A stretch of DNA of 64,000 nucleotides from Hondaea fermentalgiana (taxonomy: Eukaryota > Sar > Bigyra > Thraustochytrida > Thraustochytriidae): NCBI GenBank assembly GCA_014084085.1, contig NPFB01000005.1, positions 1 through 64,000 of the forward strand. The letters run 5' to 3'. The notes under the pieces are model-generated. The model did not search any database and was not told the origin of the DNA. It saw only the letters and a list, made by a program, of their open reading frames with translations. A program made the translations under genes and the position numbers. This document shows, piece by piece, positions 19,953 through 29,015 of this stretch. Position 1 is the first letter of the stretch. The number at the start of each line of letters is the position of its first letter.

Positions 19953-20168
19953 TTATCGACCCGTTTCTTGATGTACTTGCATGTGCTTTTCGGCGCGCAC
20001 GCAGCCCTGCTGTTCTGCAAGCCTCGAAGCCAGCGCGGCCAAGTCTACCGCGCACGAAAAGGCTGCGCCAGCCCGGTCCACGTGCTGCGATGTCTCCTTG
20101 AGAAGGCCGCCGAGTCTCTCAACGGCGCCTTGCAGCTCGTCTGCGCGGGCGCGGAGCTTGGTGTCCAT
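19953..20168 (-). CDS. Small helical protein, unassigned
   Basis: ORF of 71 codons from the first in-frame ATG, convergent with SRPRB (170 bp between stops). The sequence is heptad-like and rich in Leu, Ala, Arg and Glu (RADELQGAVERLGGLLKE, then DLAALASRLAEQQG). Codon choice favours C or G at third positions like the neighbouring genes. This suggests a real small coiled-coil subunit of a complex, but I cannot assign a family. It could be a chance ORF. Confidence 0.4.
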   Translation of the reverse strand: MDTKLRARADELQGAVERLGGLLKETSQHVDRAGAAFSCAVDLAALASRLAEQQGCVRAEKHMQVHQETGR

Positions 20169-20527
20169 GCTGCCGGCTAAATGGGGGCGGAAGCACGCTT
20201 TGCTTGTCCACACGCTGCTCGCAGGAATGTGCTCGTAAAAAGAGTTTGATGTGCCCGTGCTGTTCCGAACCTTTTCAGAGTTTGCTCGCAGAAGAGTTTG
20301 CTGATAACCGTCGAGAAATCAATGGAACGGTTTAGGAACTGTCGCAGAACAGAGAGATGAAGGGACCATTTTAGGAACCGCCACAGAACCGAGCTCTGCT
20401 CGTCGTGGAGTCGTCAGACTTTTACAGAAATTTTAGTAAAAATCACGAATTCCCTATCATCAAGCAATTACCCCATGGCCGGGATAATAGAGTACCACAA
20501 CGTATAAGCCAATTTAAAAGTTTAAAT
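20169..20527. other. AT-rich spacer with imperfect direct repeat
   Basis: No gene seen. Two related segments at about 20323-20352 and 20367-20394 share TTTAGGAAC and CAGAAC cores, 44 bp apart. The stretch may include the promoter of the small minus-strand ORF. Confidence 0.4.
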
Positions 20528-20778
20528 TCAACGTGAAAGCCTTTCGCAGTCAGCGGTTTCTCCGCGAGTGACGTTCAAGTTGTTCGCCATGATCGCCACT
20601 GAGGGATGACGGTCGCCAAAACTTACTTTCCTATGAGCATCACTTGATCGAAGTACGCCAAGATCTCCTCGTGGTGGCCTTTTGTGCGTCAGGCAATGAT
20701 GTTCAGCGTGCTCGCCACATTGGGATGCCGCTCGTCAAGACTTTCTTCGCCAATCGACAGCGCTTCATCGTGATAACT
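20528..20778 (-). pseudogene. Decayed kinesin-light-chain-type TPR repeat fragment
   Basis: Read on the minus strand, one frame gives DEALSIGEESLDERHPNVAS, an in-frame stop at about 20689-20691, then EILAYFDQVMLIGKV followed by GDRHPSVAIMANNLN and a terminal stop. The HPNVAS and HPSVAI motifs are 40 residues apart, close to the 42-residue period of kinesin-light-chain/nephrocystin-type TPRs, with two residues lost. The GDRHPSVA box is the family hallmark. The stop codon, the short period and the failure of any frame to extend show it is broken. Upstream (20779-21454) has further fragments in shifted frames that may belong to the same dead gene. Confidence 0.65.
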
Positions 20779-21454
20779 CGCAATGACTTCTCAATAGCTG
20801 ACCCGTGCAATGGAGAATCTTGGCAAACTTGCGCGGATCTCCACCACCATTGCGAGGCTCATCTATCGCGTCTCGCGCCATTTGCAGGCGTCGTGCTTGC
20901 ACGCTCTGGTTGAACTCTTTATTCGGTATCACATAGCCACCGTCCACATTCGCCTCGACAGCCTGGCCAAATATCTTCTTGAATTCGTCCTTCCAGCTCT
21001 CTGCATTGTTTTCGCTGCTAAATTGACAGGGCGCATGCGAGCGTTGAATGAGCGGAGACAGAACTATGAAAACTTGTCGAGACTGCTTTCAAAATCAAAG
21101 GGTTAGTGAAAGAAACATGCGACCTGGAGGGACTGCCGCGCGATTTACTCGAGAAAGGTCGCCGTTCCGTTCATCAACGAGGCATTGTGCAGACGTAAAC
21201 CCTCCATCGCCAGCATCGAGGCGCAGTTCATTTCTCGCCTCCCTACGGCGCGTTCCCGCACCCCCTTTGGCGGAGACGAACTCAAGATCATCCTCCGGAA
21301 ACTGCGCGCAATTTCTCGGCCACGGCGCCTCACTAACATGAAGACTTTCAGCGCGTCCAGGGTCCAGAAGGATTCTCCGGAAGATCACGCACGACTGCTG
21401 CTGCTGCTGCTGCTGCTGCGGCCAGTCGTAGCAGTCAGCAAACTCTGCGTTCAC
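20779..21454 (-). pseudogene. Possible upstream part of the decayed TPR gene
   Basis: Minus-strand fragments in different frames look partly coding: a piece with ESWKDEFKKIFGQAVEANVD leading into NKEFNQSV, and a 119-codon ORF (21095-21454) with a poly-Gln run encoded by CAG repeats at 21396-21419. None is complete or recognised. Grouping with the TPR relic rests on position and strand only. Confidence 0.3.
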
Positions 21455-21494
21455 AGTGAAGCCATCGTGAAGGGAAGTAGCGTCTAGAGTTACC

Positions 21495-21528
21495 GTACGT
21501 ACGTACGTGAACGAACGTACGTACGTAC
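21495..21528. repeat. Perfect inverted repeat built from ACGT units
   Basis: Arms of 14 bp (21495-21508 and 21515-21528), each made of ACGT/GTAC units, flank a 6-base loop GAACGA. It could form a strong hairpin or cruciform. It lies at the edge of the gene-poor block. Confidence 0.85.
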
Positions 21529-22119
21529 TTCTGTATGCGTGAGGTAGCCTGTCATTGATCTAAAGGTGTGAAGCAGCCTGCCGTTGCCGATGACGTGGAC
21601 GTGCACAGACGCTCAATGTGCCTTACTATGAGTGCGCCGAGGCGGGTTATGCAAGGATTAACGAAATTTTGGTCGTGTCTTCCAAGAGGCGTTGCTATAC
21701 CGCTCCACGATGATCATTGCTGACGATGGATACATTTGTATTGCTGCAATCATTTTGTCTTTGCGGAGATCAGTCGAGCAAAGCCGAGACGATGGATTGC
21801 TCGAGAATCTCTTACACTCCGCAAAGGTGACGGTCATAACTCGCAGCGGTTTGGTCTGCTACATGTGGTGGTCATGGCGCTTCTTCCCCACTTGTAAATT
21901 TTAATTTCGTCAGAATGCGGGCACGCCAGATACTGTCGCCTGCGACATGGATGTTGCTGAGTGACAAATTTTAAAAGCGACGAGGTTTGCTCCAATCCTC
22001 TTCCCTGCAAGTGACGACAAGTCTTCCTCCTTTTTCCTCCTTTTTCTTTCTCACCTTGTCCTGTCCTGTCCCATTCTGTCAAGTCTGGTCTTGACTCTCT
22101 TGAGCCTAATGTTGTGTCC
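21529..22119. other. Gene-poor spacer
   Basis: AT-richer than the region to its right. A 70-codon plus-strand ORF at 21692-21904 and the overlapping minus-strand frames carry no recognisable motif; they could be relics. TTTTTCCTCC and GTCCT runs occur near 22020-22080. Confidence 0.35.
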
Positions 22120-22227
22120 TTCCTGTCCCGCGCCTTGTTTGGTTCATTTCTGTCCCGCGCCTCGTTTGGTTCATTTCTGTCCCGTGCCTCATTAGGTCCA
22201 TTTCTGCCTCGTGCCTCGATTGGTTCG
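22120..22227. repeat. 27-bp minisatellite, four units
   Basis: Four adjacent 27-bp units (22120-22146, 22147-22173, 22174-22200, 22201-22227) with core TTCTGTCCCGCGCCT and ending TTGGTTCA, diverging toward the right. Since 27 is a multiple of three, all frames stay open and the minus strand gives a DRNEPNEA-type peptide repeat, an artefact unless transcribed. Confidence 0.9.
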
Positions 22228-23644
22228 TGTCCGTGTGCGTCAGTCTGGCTGTCCGTGGCGTTGCGAGGTCGACACAATCAGTGTCCCTTGTGTCGGTGGC
22301 TGGCTCGAGGCGTCCAAGAATCGCGAGCGACTTAGTCCAGGGCGCGCCGGAGCACAGAACCAGACGAAACCTCGCGCGCCGCACCGACGCGCGATGCAAG
22401 CCCGTACGCCGATGCGTGGCCCAGGTCAATCAATCAACCAATCAGTCATTCAAATGTCAATCGATCAATGGGAAGAAGACTGGTCGTTCTTGCGCGACCT
22501 CGCTCGCTCACAATCAGGCTCTAGGCCTACTTCAGATAATGGTGGCAGTGAGCAGCACGAGACGGGGGTCTCCAGTCGCTCGTCGGTTGTCTTGCGGTGT
22601 CTGTTCGCTCGCATGTTGTCTGGCCGCGAGCCAGGTCGCTCGATTCCCGCCCCGCGATCCGCCGGATGAGTGAACGTACGGACGGATGGACGGATGTATG
22701 CCTCTCCAGCCCGGCCGTCTTCGACCGCTGCCAGCCAGGATTGGGCGCTGGCGGTGTGCTCAATCGCCCCGGTCGGCACGGCGGTCACAAGCAGCGCCTT
22801 GCGCACGCCACTTTCGTGGACACAGGATCGACGGACCCCTACTGCCTCTAATCGTGCGCACACGTCCCCCTCGCGGGCGCGCCCAACCGCCGCCCCGGCG
22901 CTACCAGCCACCCATCGCCCGCCAACGCGACGCGATCGTCCGCAGCCGCCGCCATTGCAGCTCGCAGCGCGACGCAGCGCAGCGCAGCCGCCGCGCACGC
23001 CGCGGATGCCTCGCGCGCAAGATCGCGAGGTCGAGGCCGCGTCGTCGCGACCGTTGTTGGTCGGCCCGTGCGGTGCACTTGAAAGAAAGACGAAAGAAGC
23101 AGCCAGCTGCACCTGCAGCCAGCCAGCACTGCCACAGTGGCGCGGAGAGCGGGACCGCAGTCGCGGCCCACAGCGGCCCCCCGCCGTAGGCGCTCCAGGC
23201 GAACGAAAGCAGCAGGCAGCTGCTGCTGCATCAGTGTCAGCACGGCGCAATCGATCATTCGTAGCTACCTGCCCTGCCGGGCGCGTCTCCGTCACCACTC
23301 GCTCCGCGTCGCCGCTGCCGACGGGCCTCCTCGGGCTGGCAGTCTTGGCTCCTGGCTCGCAGTTGCCTGCAGCTCCTCCCGTCCGTGCGTGCGTCCGTCC
23401 GTGCGTGCCTGGGTGTGCAGACCCTTACCAACAAAGGTATACTGCCTGTCTTTCACGCAGCAGGGCAGGCTACCCGCGTTGTGGGAAAGAAAGGCGGCCA
23501 TGCCCGAGCTGCCTGGCCACTCGCCCTGCTCCACTGCCGCCCAAGGGCCGGCGGCCGTCCCGCTCGCGCTCGCGCTCGCGCTGCTTCCCAGGCCGGCGTG
23601 CCGCGCGAACGAGCGCGGGACGCGCGCCGCGAGTTCGCGGCGGG
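22228..23644. other. GC-rich low-complexity region without convincing gene
   Basis: Long overlapping ORFs exist on both strands (for example 22465-23298 minus), rich in Arg, Ala, Ser and Pro as expected from GC-rich non-coding DNA. AATCAATC runs near 22428-22470 and CGTCCGT runs near 23385-23410. I recognise no domain. Confidence 0.45.
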
Positions 23645-23744
23645 NNNNNNNNNNNNNNNNNNNNNNNNNNNNNNNNNNNNNNNNNNNNNNNNNNNNNNNN
23701 NNNNNNNNNNNNNNNNNNNNNNNNNNNNNNNNNNNNNNNNNNNN
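23645..23744. other. Assembly gap (100 N)
   Basis: Exactly 100 N, a conventional placeholder for unknown length. Both flanks end in TTCGCGGCGGG and the right flank continues as tandem CTCGCGGCGGGCGGG units, so the gap probably interrupts a GC-rich tandem repeat. Confidence 0.95.
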
Positions 23745-23922
23745 TTCGCGGCGGGCGGGCTCGCGGCGGGCGGGCTCGGCAAGCGGCGCCGGAGCCTGGA
23801 GTCGACGACTGCGTGAGGCTTGCGGCGAAGTGCGTGCGTCCTTCTCCTCCTCCGCCTCCATCTCCTTCTTTCTGCGGGGCGGTTGGTTGCCGGCCTCGTG
23901 CTGCTGCCGCCTGCAGTTGCCA

Positions 23923-24040
23923 TTGCGTGCTTGCATGCTTGCGTGCTTGCATGCTTGCGTGCTTGCATGCTTGCGTGCTTGCATGCGTGCGTGCTTGCAT
24001 GCGTGCGTGCTTGCATGCGTGCGTTCTTGCATGCGTGCGT
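23923..24040. repeat. TTGCGTGC/TTGCATGC array
   Basis: About 118 bp of alternating TTGCGTGC and TTGCATGC-type octamers, with palindromic GCATGC cores at regular spacing and drifting to GCGTGCGTGC at the right end. Plus frames read LHACVLAC-type repeats and minus frames HASTQACK-type, neither credible as protein. Confidence 0.88.
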
Positions 24041-24811
24041 TCGTAGTACGAGGTTGCTTGGTTTGGATTTGGCTGCCTTCAGCTGCAGCGATCGATCTTC
24101 GTCTTCACATGCCATGGTCGCCGGCCTGAAAGAGGCAGTTCGAGCGCGTCCGCCGGTCGGTCTGCCTGTTCAAGAAGAATTGGATGGCCACGGTCGCTCG
24201 CCGCATCCTGCACTTGGCGTCGCCTTCTCCATCATGAAGTAGAAGTAGAAGTAGTAGTAGTAGTAGGAGGAGGACGAGGAGGAGGACTTGGTCTCAGCTG
24301 CGTTCGCGACGGGGCTAGTGTGCGCGACTGAATTTCCAGCCAGTCAGCGAGCCCGCAGCCAAGCGAACTCGACTTGACAGTGAAGCCAACTTGAAGCCAA
24401 CGTGAGGAAGGCGAGGTCGGGCGAGGTTGGATCCTTGGCGCTGCGGCTCTGAAACGTGCGTGGCACGGCTCGATGGGCGGCCGCGAACGCCGCGCACGCT
24501 CTTCTGACTTGCGCCAAGCAGCGCAGACCAGGTTAGTGGCTGGCTCGCTGTCTGCCTACCACTGCATGCTTGCCTCTCTGTCAGTCTGTCCTGGATCGTT
24601 TGTGGGATGGGCCGGCCTACTTGCAGCACAGCTAGATGCCTGCATCCTGCCTCCGTGCCTGCCGACCACTGACTGCCATTGCGACAACCGACCAATGCGA
24701 CTAAAAACAGAACAACAGCCAATGCGAGGCTGACGACTACCACGTACGTAACACAACGCACGCCGACACGGGTCGCAAGTGCAACTACCAGCACTCGCCG
24801 TCTCAGCTTGC
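24041..24811. other. Gene-poor spacer with AGT/AGG microsatellite
   Basis: Contains a GTAGAA/GTAGTAGTAGG run at about 24234-24290. Short ORFs with no recognised motif. One plus-strand ORF ends in a coding-like 42-codon stretch (MVAGLKEAVRARPPVG, 24114-24242), but it is preceded by repeat and cannot be supported as a gene. Confidence 0.4.
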
Positions 24812-24862
24812 ATTGCGTTGCGTTGCGTTGCGTTGTTGCTTGCTTGCTTGCTTGCTTGCTTG
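24812..24862. repeat. GCGTT then GCTT microsatellites
   Basis: Four copies of GCGTT run directly into about six copies of GCTT. Confidence 0.85.
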
Positions 24863-27800
24863 GTCGCTGTCGATCGGCCGGCAGCGGACGTCCAGGCGGC
24901 TGACTATGCGATGTCTTTCGAGGCCCTCATAGTCCCCAGCTGTCGCCCACAACTCCCCCAATTTCCAGGCCTCGGGCGCCATGCCGCCTGCAGCCACCGC
25001 GGCCAATGTCCAGTACGCCTCCGCAGTTCCTCCGCACCTCCCACAGAGACACCAGCTGATCATCAGGTTTACAGGCTCCTCCTCTTGGGGCCCTGGCGCC
25101 GCATCTGCGGGGGACGATGGCGGAGACTGCGGTAGGTCCCTAAGCCGCCGCACACCCGCAGCACATGGCAGCTTCGCCCACCACGGCAAGCGCCTGCGCC
25201 TGCTGCCTCTGCCTGCCCGTTTGTTTGTTTGCCTGTCTTGCTATTCCCGCCGTACCGCGGCCGCGCTCGTCTCGCACGCGGTCGCCACCTGGCGGTTGCC
25301 GAGGCTGGCTGTGGCAGTGGCTCGCATGCTCGCTCTCTTGCTTCCCCTCGATCCTTCCCACTTGCTTGGGCTTGCTTGTCGGAGGTCAAGCAGCGGAGAG
25401 AGAGATTAAAAAAAAAGGAGAGAGCAGTGGCAGCAGTAAGAAGAAATGATTACATTGGCCGTCATCAATCTGTCAACTCGGTATTATCACACGAATACCG
25501 CTGATTGATTGACTGCGCCCAAATCCCGAACGCGCACGCGATCACCACTCGCGGCGACCCAAAGGCGCGCAAGACGCCGCTTACGTGCGAGGCGTTGAGG
25601 GCGCTGGCGCCGCGGCGCTCGGGCCTGCATCCGTCCGCCCGTCCGGCCGCGCGAGCGGGTCGGCCGCCGCTGTCGGGCGCGAGGTCAACTCACCGGTCAC
25701 CACCATCAGCGCCGCGTCGCAGCGCATCGCAGTTCATCGCGGCCACGACCCGACGAAGCGAGCGAGGGCCACCCGCCGCCAGCTCCTCCCAGCTCCGGCT
25801 AAAAACCCGAACCTTGCACGCGCGCAGGCGCGCCGCGGGTCGCGCTTCGAGCGAGCGAGAGGGCGAGTGCGCGAGCGCGGCAGCGACAGGCAACGAGCAG
25901 AGCAGAGCAGGCGCGGAGATATTCTCTCCTGAGGCTTCGTACGCAAGGGAGGTGAACACAATCTGGCGAGCAGCCGCCGGAGGCAGCGCCAGAGAAATCT
26001 TTGCGGATTTTGATCGCGGCGTGGACACCTTGCACGCCGGCGAGAGGCAAGGAAGGGCTGCGTGTGTAAGGAAGGGAGCGGCCTTTCCACGGTCCTGGCT
26101 GGCGTTTTCCTCGCCAGATTGACCCGGCGCGCGGTAACAGGAAGGAGGAAACCTCAAGTCCTAAAATTGGCCAAACGCCTCGTCTTAGGGCGCCGCGGCT
26201 GAGCCTGGCGTAGCGTCGCGTCGCGTGGCGTTGGATCGGCAGCGTGGGCTGGGCCGGCTTGAGCTGGGTCCCTCGCCGGGTCAGTAGTTCGCACGGGGAC
26301 ACGGCCAGTCCCACTGGCAAGCAGTCCCTCTGTCAAACTCAAACCGATCGACCCGCTCGCCGATCAACAAAGGGACGACTCGGAGCGAGCGAAGAACCAA
26401 GCTCCTCTTTGGCCAACCAACACCCGCAAATCTAAAAGGAGCACCGGCCCCGGCCGTCTGCGGACGCAGAGCGCCGTCTCACCAGGGCCGATCGCGGCGG
26501 TGTAAGGACCAGGCAGGCGCAAGGCACCACCAACACACAGGCAAGCAACCGGCCGGTGAGGGAGGAGGGCCCTGCACGCTGCCGGACCAGCATACATTGG
26601 CTCCGGCTTCTGCAGGCTGCTAGCTGCAGCTGCCAACTGGTCTGGCAGGGTGGCTGCCTCTCATTTGCCTTTTCTTCTTTCGTGGCAAAAGTCGATTTCG
26701 CGCTCTCTCTAGATTTCGAACCGGACCGGATCAGATCAGATCAAATCAGATCAGATCATCAACTCACTACTCTGGCGACAGCGACCTGGCGAGCCAAGCG
26801 AGCCCGGAGAACGATCCGAGTCGAATTGAGACAGACGAGATTGCTGCTGCCGCTTTCGCCCCGAGCCGCCTCCGTACTGCTACCGTCCCAGTCAGGCAGG
26901 CAGGCAGGCAGGCAACTTGTCTTTGAGCGCGAGCGGCCGAGCCAGCGAGCTCCGGCCCCGTAGCAGGGCCCGCAGCCGAGGCTCGCCTCGGCGCCGCTTC
27001 CGCCACGGCGCTCCGGCTCCGCGTCCCGGTGACCGCGCCCGGCCCTCGCGCAGGGCCCTGCGGGCGCGTCTCTCCCTCCCTCCCTCCCGCGTCGGCGGGG
27101 CGAGGCGAGGCGAGGCGCGGACATTGACAAGTTGTTGAGAGGTTGAGGGCGGGAAGGGCGAACTTCTGTAGGGGCGAGTCAATCACGGTCTCGCGGCAGA
27201 ACGAAAGACAGACAGACAACAGACAAACAGACAGACAAACAGACAGACAAACAGACGTACAGAGAGACTGAGACAGTCTGTGCCCGTGTGCGTGGTCACC
27301 GCCGAGGCAAAGTCGGGGCGGCAGACGGCGGCCGCGCGGCGATCTCGCGCGAGCCCGTCTGTTCGGGCCGCGGGCCTGCCGCGCTCGAGGTTGGAGCGCT
27401 TGCTTGCCAGAGGGACGGAGGCCGCCGGTCAGTCAGTCACTCTGCCAGCAGCAGCAGCGCAGCTCGCGATCTTAATTTGCTCCTTCTTCGAGGTCTTCAG
27501 GCCCGGCGGCGACTGTCTGGCCTCGAGGAGAAGCGGCGATCCCGCGCGTCCCGGTCGTTGCGCAGGCCAGGCAAGGCAAGGCGAGGCCAAGCAAGGCAAG
27601 GCAAGGCAAGGCAAGGCAGCTGCGGCGTCCGTCCGTGGCGCGCTGCGCCGCCCTGGGCTTCCCTCAGGGTCAGGTGGTCACGGTCGCCTCCGGCTGCTGC
27701 TGGCTGCTGCGCTGCGAGCTTCCTTCCTCCCTCCCTCCCTCCCTTCCTTCCCGCCGCGGCCTCCAAGCCGACAGTGGCCTTGATTGACTCCGCCTTCACA

Positions 27801-28818
27801 TCAATCAACTCACACCAGTCCACCTTGCTGGCTGGCGCGACGCGGCTCGGGCTCGAAAGAATCGGCGTCGAGCACATCGACACGACGCGGGCTTTGGAGG
27901 CGCAGGTTTTAGACTTTTAGACAGACAGACAGACGCTCGCACAGACGCACACAGACGCACACAGACAGTCAGTCAGACAGACAGAGAGACACGGCCAGAG
28001 GCAGAGGCAGGCAGAGGCAGAGGCCGGCAGAGGAGGGCAGAAAGCGCAAAGCAAGAAGGAAGGAAGGCAAAGGAAGCGAGCAAGAAAGAAAGAAAGAAAG
28101 AAAGGAAAGGGAACGGAAGGCAGGGGGAAAGAAAGAAGGAGAGTGGGAGGGAGCGCGGCCCAGTCGTCATCCGTCACTGGCAGAACCCCAAGCAAAACAC
28201 CGCCTGGCAAGCGCGACGCCTGCGCGCCTCGCGCGGCCGGCGCGGCCGGGCCGCGGCGGGCGAGAGAGCGAGCGAGCGGGCGAGAGAGCGAGAGGGGCCG
28301 CGGCGACACGGCGGCAGCACGCGCCGGGCGAGCCGGCGGCAGCGGCGCGAGCGACCGTGCGTTGGCAGGCATCGGCATCCGTGTCCGCGGCGCGCTCCTC
28401 ATTCGTTGAATCACGAAAGCCGCCGGAGAAAGAGGCCGCTGCGCGAGGCCTCCGACGGCGCCCGACGCACGCGCTCGAGCGCCCGTCGGTGAATCCCCGT
28501 TGCCTTGTCCTGGGCCTCCCTCGCCCCGATCCACGCTCGCGGACGGGCGGGAGGCGCGAGAGAGCGCTGCACGCGACCCCTGGCTGGCCCAGCCTCCTCA
28601 GCACGCGCCTCTTTCGCATAGACAAAAGACAGACAGCTTTAGCTTAGATATTGTTGCACGCGCCCGGGCGAGCACTCGAGGGAGAGCGCCGCACGTTCGC
28701 AAGTAGCAAAGAAGGAGGAGGAGGAGGAGACGAAAGAGAACGCGTGCATCTACATTATTCGCGTGTGTAGAGCCTTTCTGATCCGCTATCAATTTCTTTT
28801 GGTAAAGAAAAAAGGATT
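24863..28818. other. 4-kb GC-rich, repeat-rich region upstream of the AGC kinase
   Basis: No convincing gene. Simple repeats follow each other: GATCA-type 26728-26757, CAGG 26890-26914, GGCGA 27102-27116, CAGA/CAAA 27206-27264, GGCAA 27563-27618, CCCT 27722-27750, CAGA 27916-27985, GAAA 28083-28108, GAGC/GAGA 28262-28295. ORFs of 200 codons (for example 25505-26122 plus and 27917-28534 minus) are Arg/Ala/Ser-rich or repeat-derived. A short plus-strand frame at 24981-25130 (MPPAATAANVQYASAV, followed by a GGTAGGT that could be a donor) might be an exon, but no partner was found. The right end is probably the kinase promoter and 5'UTR. Confidence 0.4.
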
Positions 28819-28983
28819 ATGCAGGGCAACAGAGCGCGCCCCTCCTCGGCCTCCAACCAGGCACAGGCAGGGAGGAGCCGCGACGAGAGCAGTGGTGGTG
28901 CTGGCGGCGGCGACGATGATGACGACGACGCAGAAACAAGGTACTTTAGAGTCAGAGGTAGCAGCAACAGCAGCAGCAACAGC

Positions 28984-29015
<32 letters not shown>

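Noticed and set aside
22465..23298. 277-codon minus-strand ORF
   Set aside because: Composition typical of GC-rich non-coding DNA, overlaps equally long frames on the other strand, no recognisable domain.
22670..24046. 458-codon plus-strand ORF
   Set aside because: It reads through 100 N and a TTGCGTGC repeat array, and is Arg/Ala/Ser/Cys-rich without any motif.
25505..26122. 205-codon plus-strand ORF
   Set aside because: Arg/Ala/Ser-rich, with equally long minus-strand frames over the same DNA; no domain.
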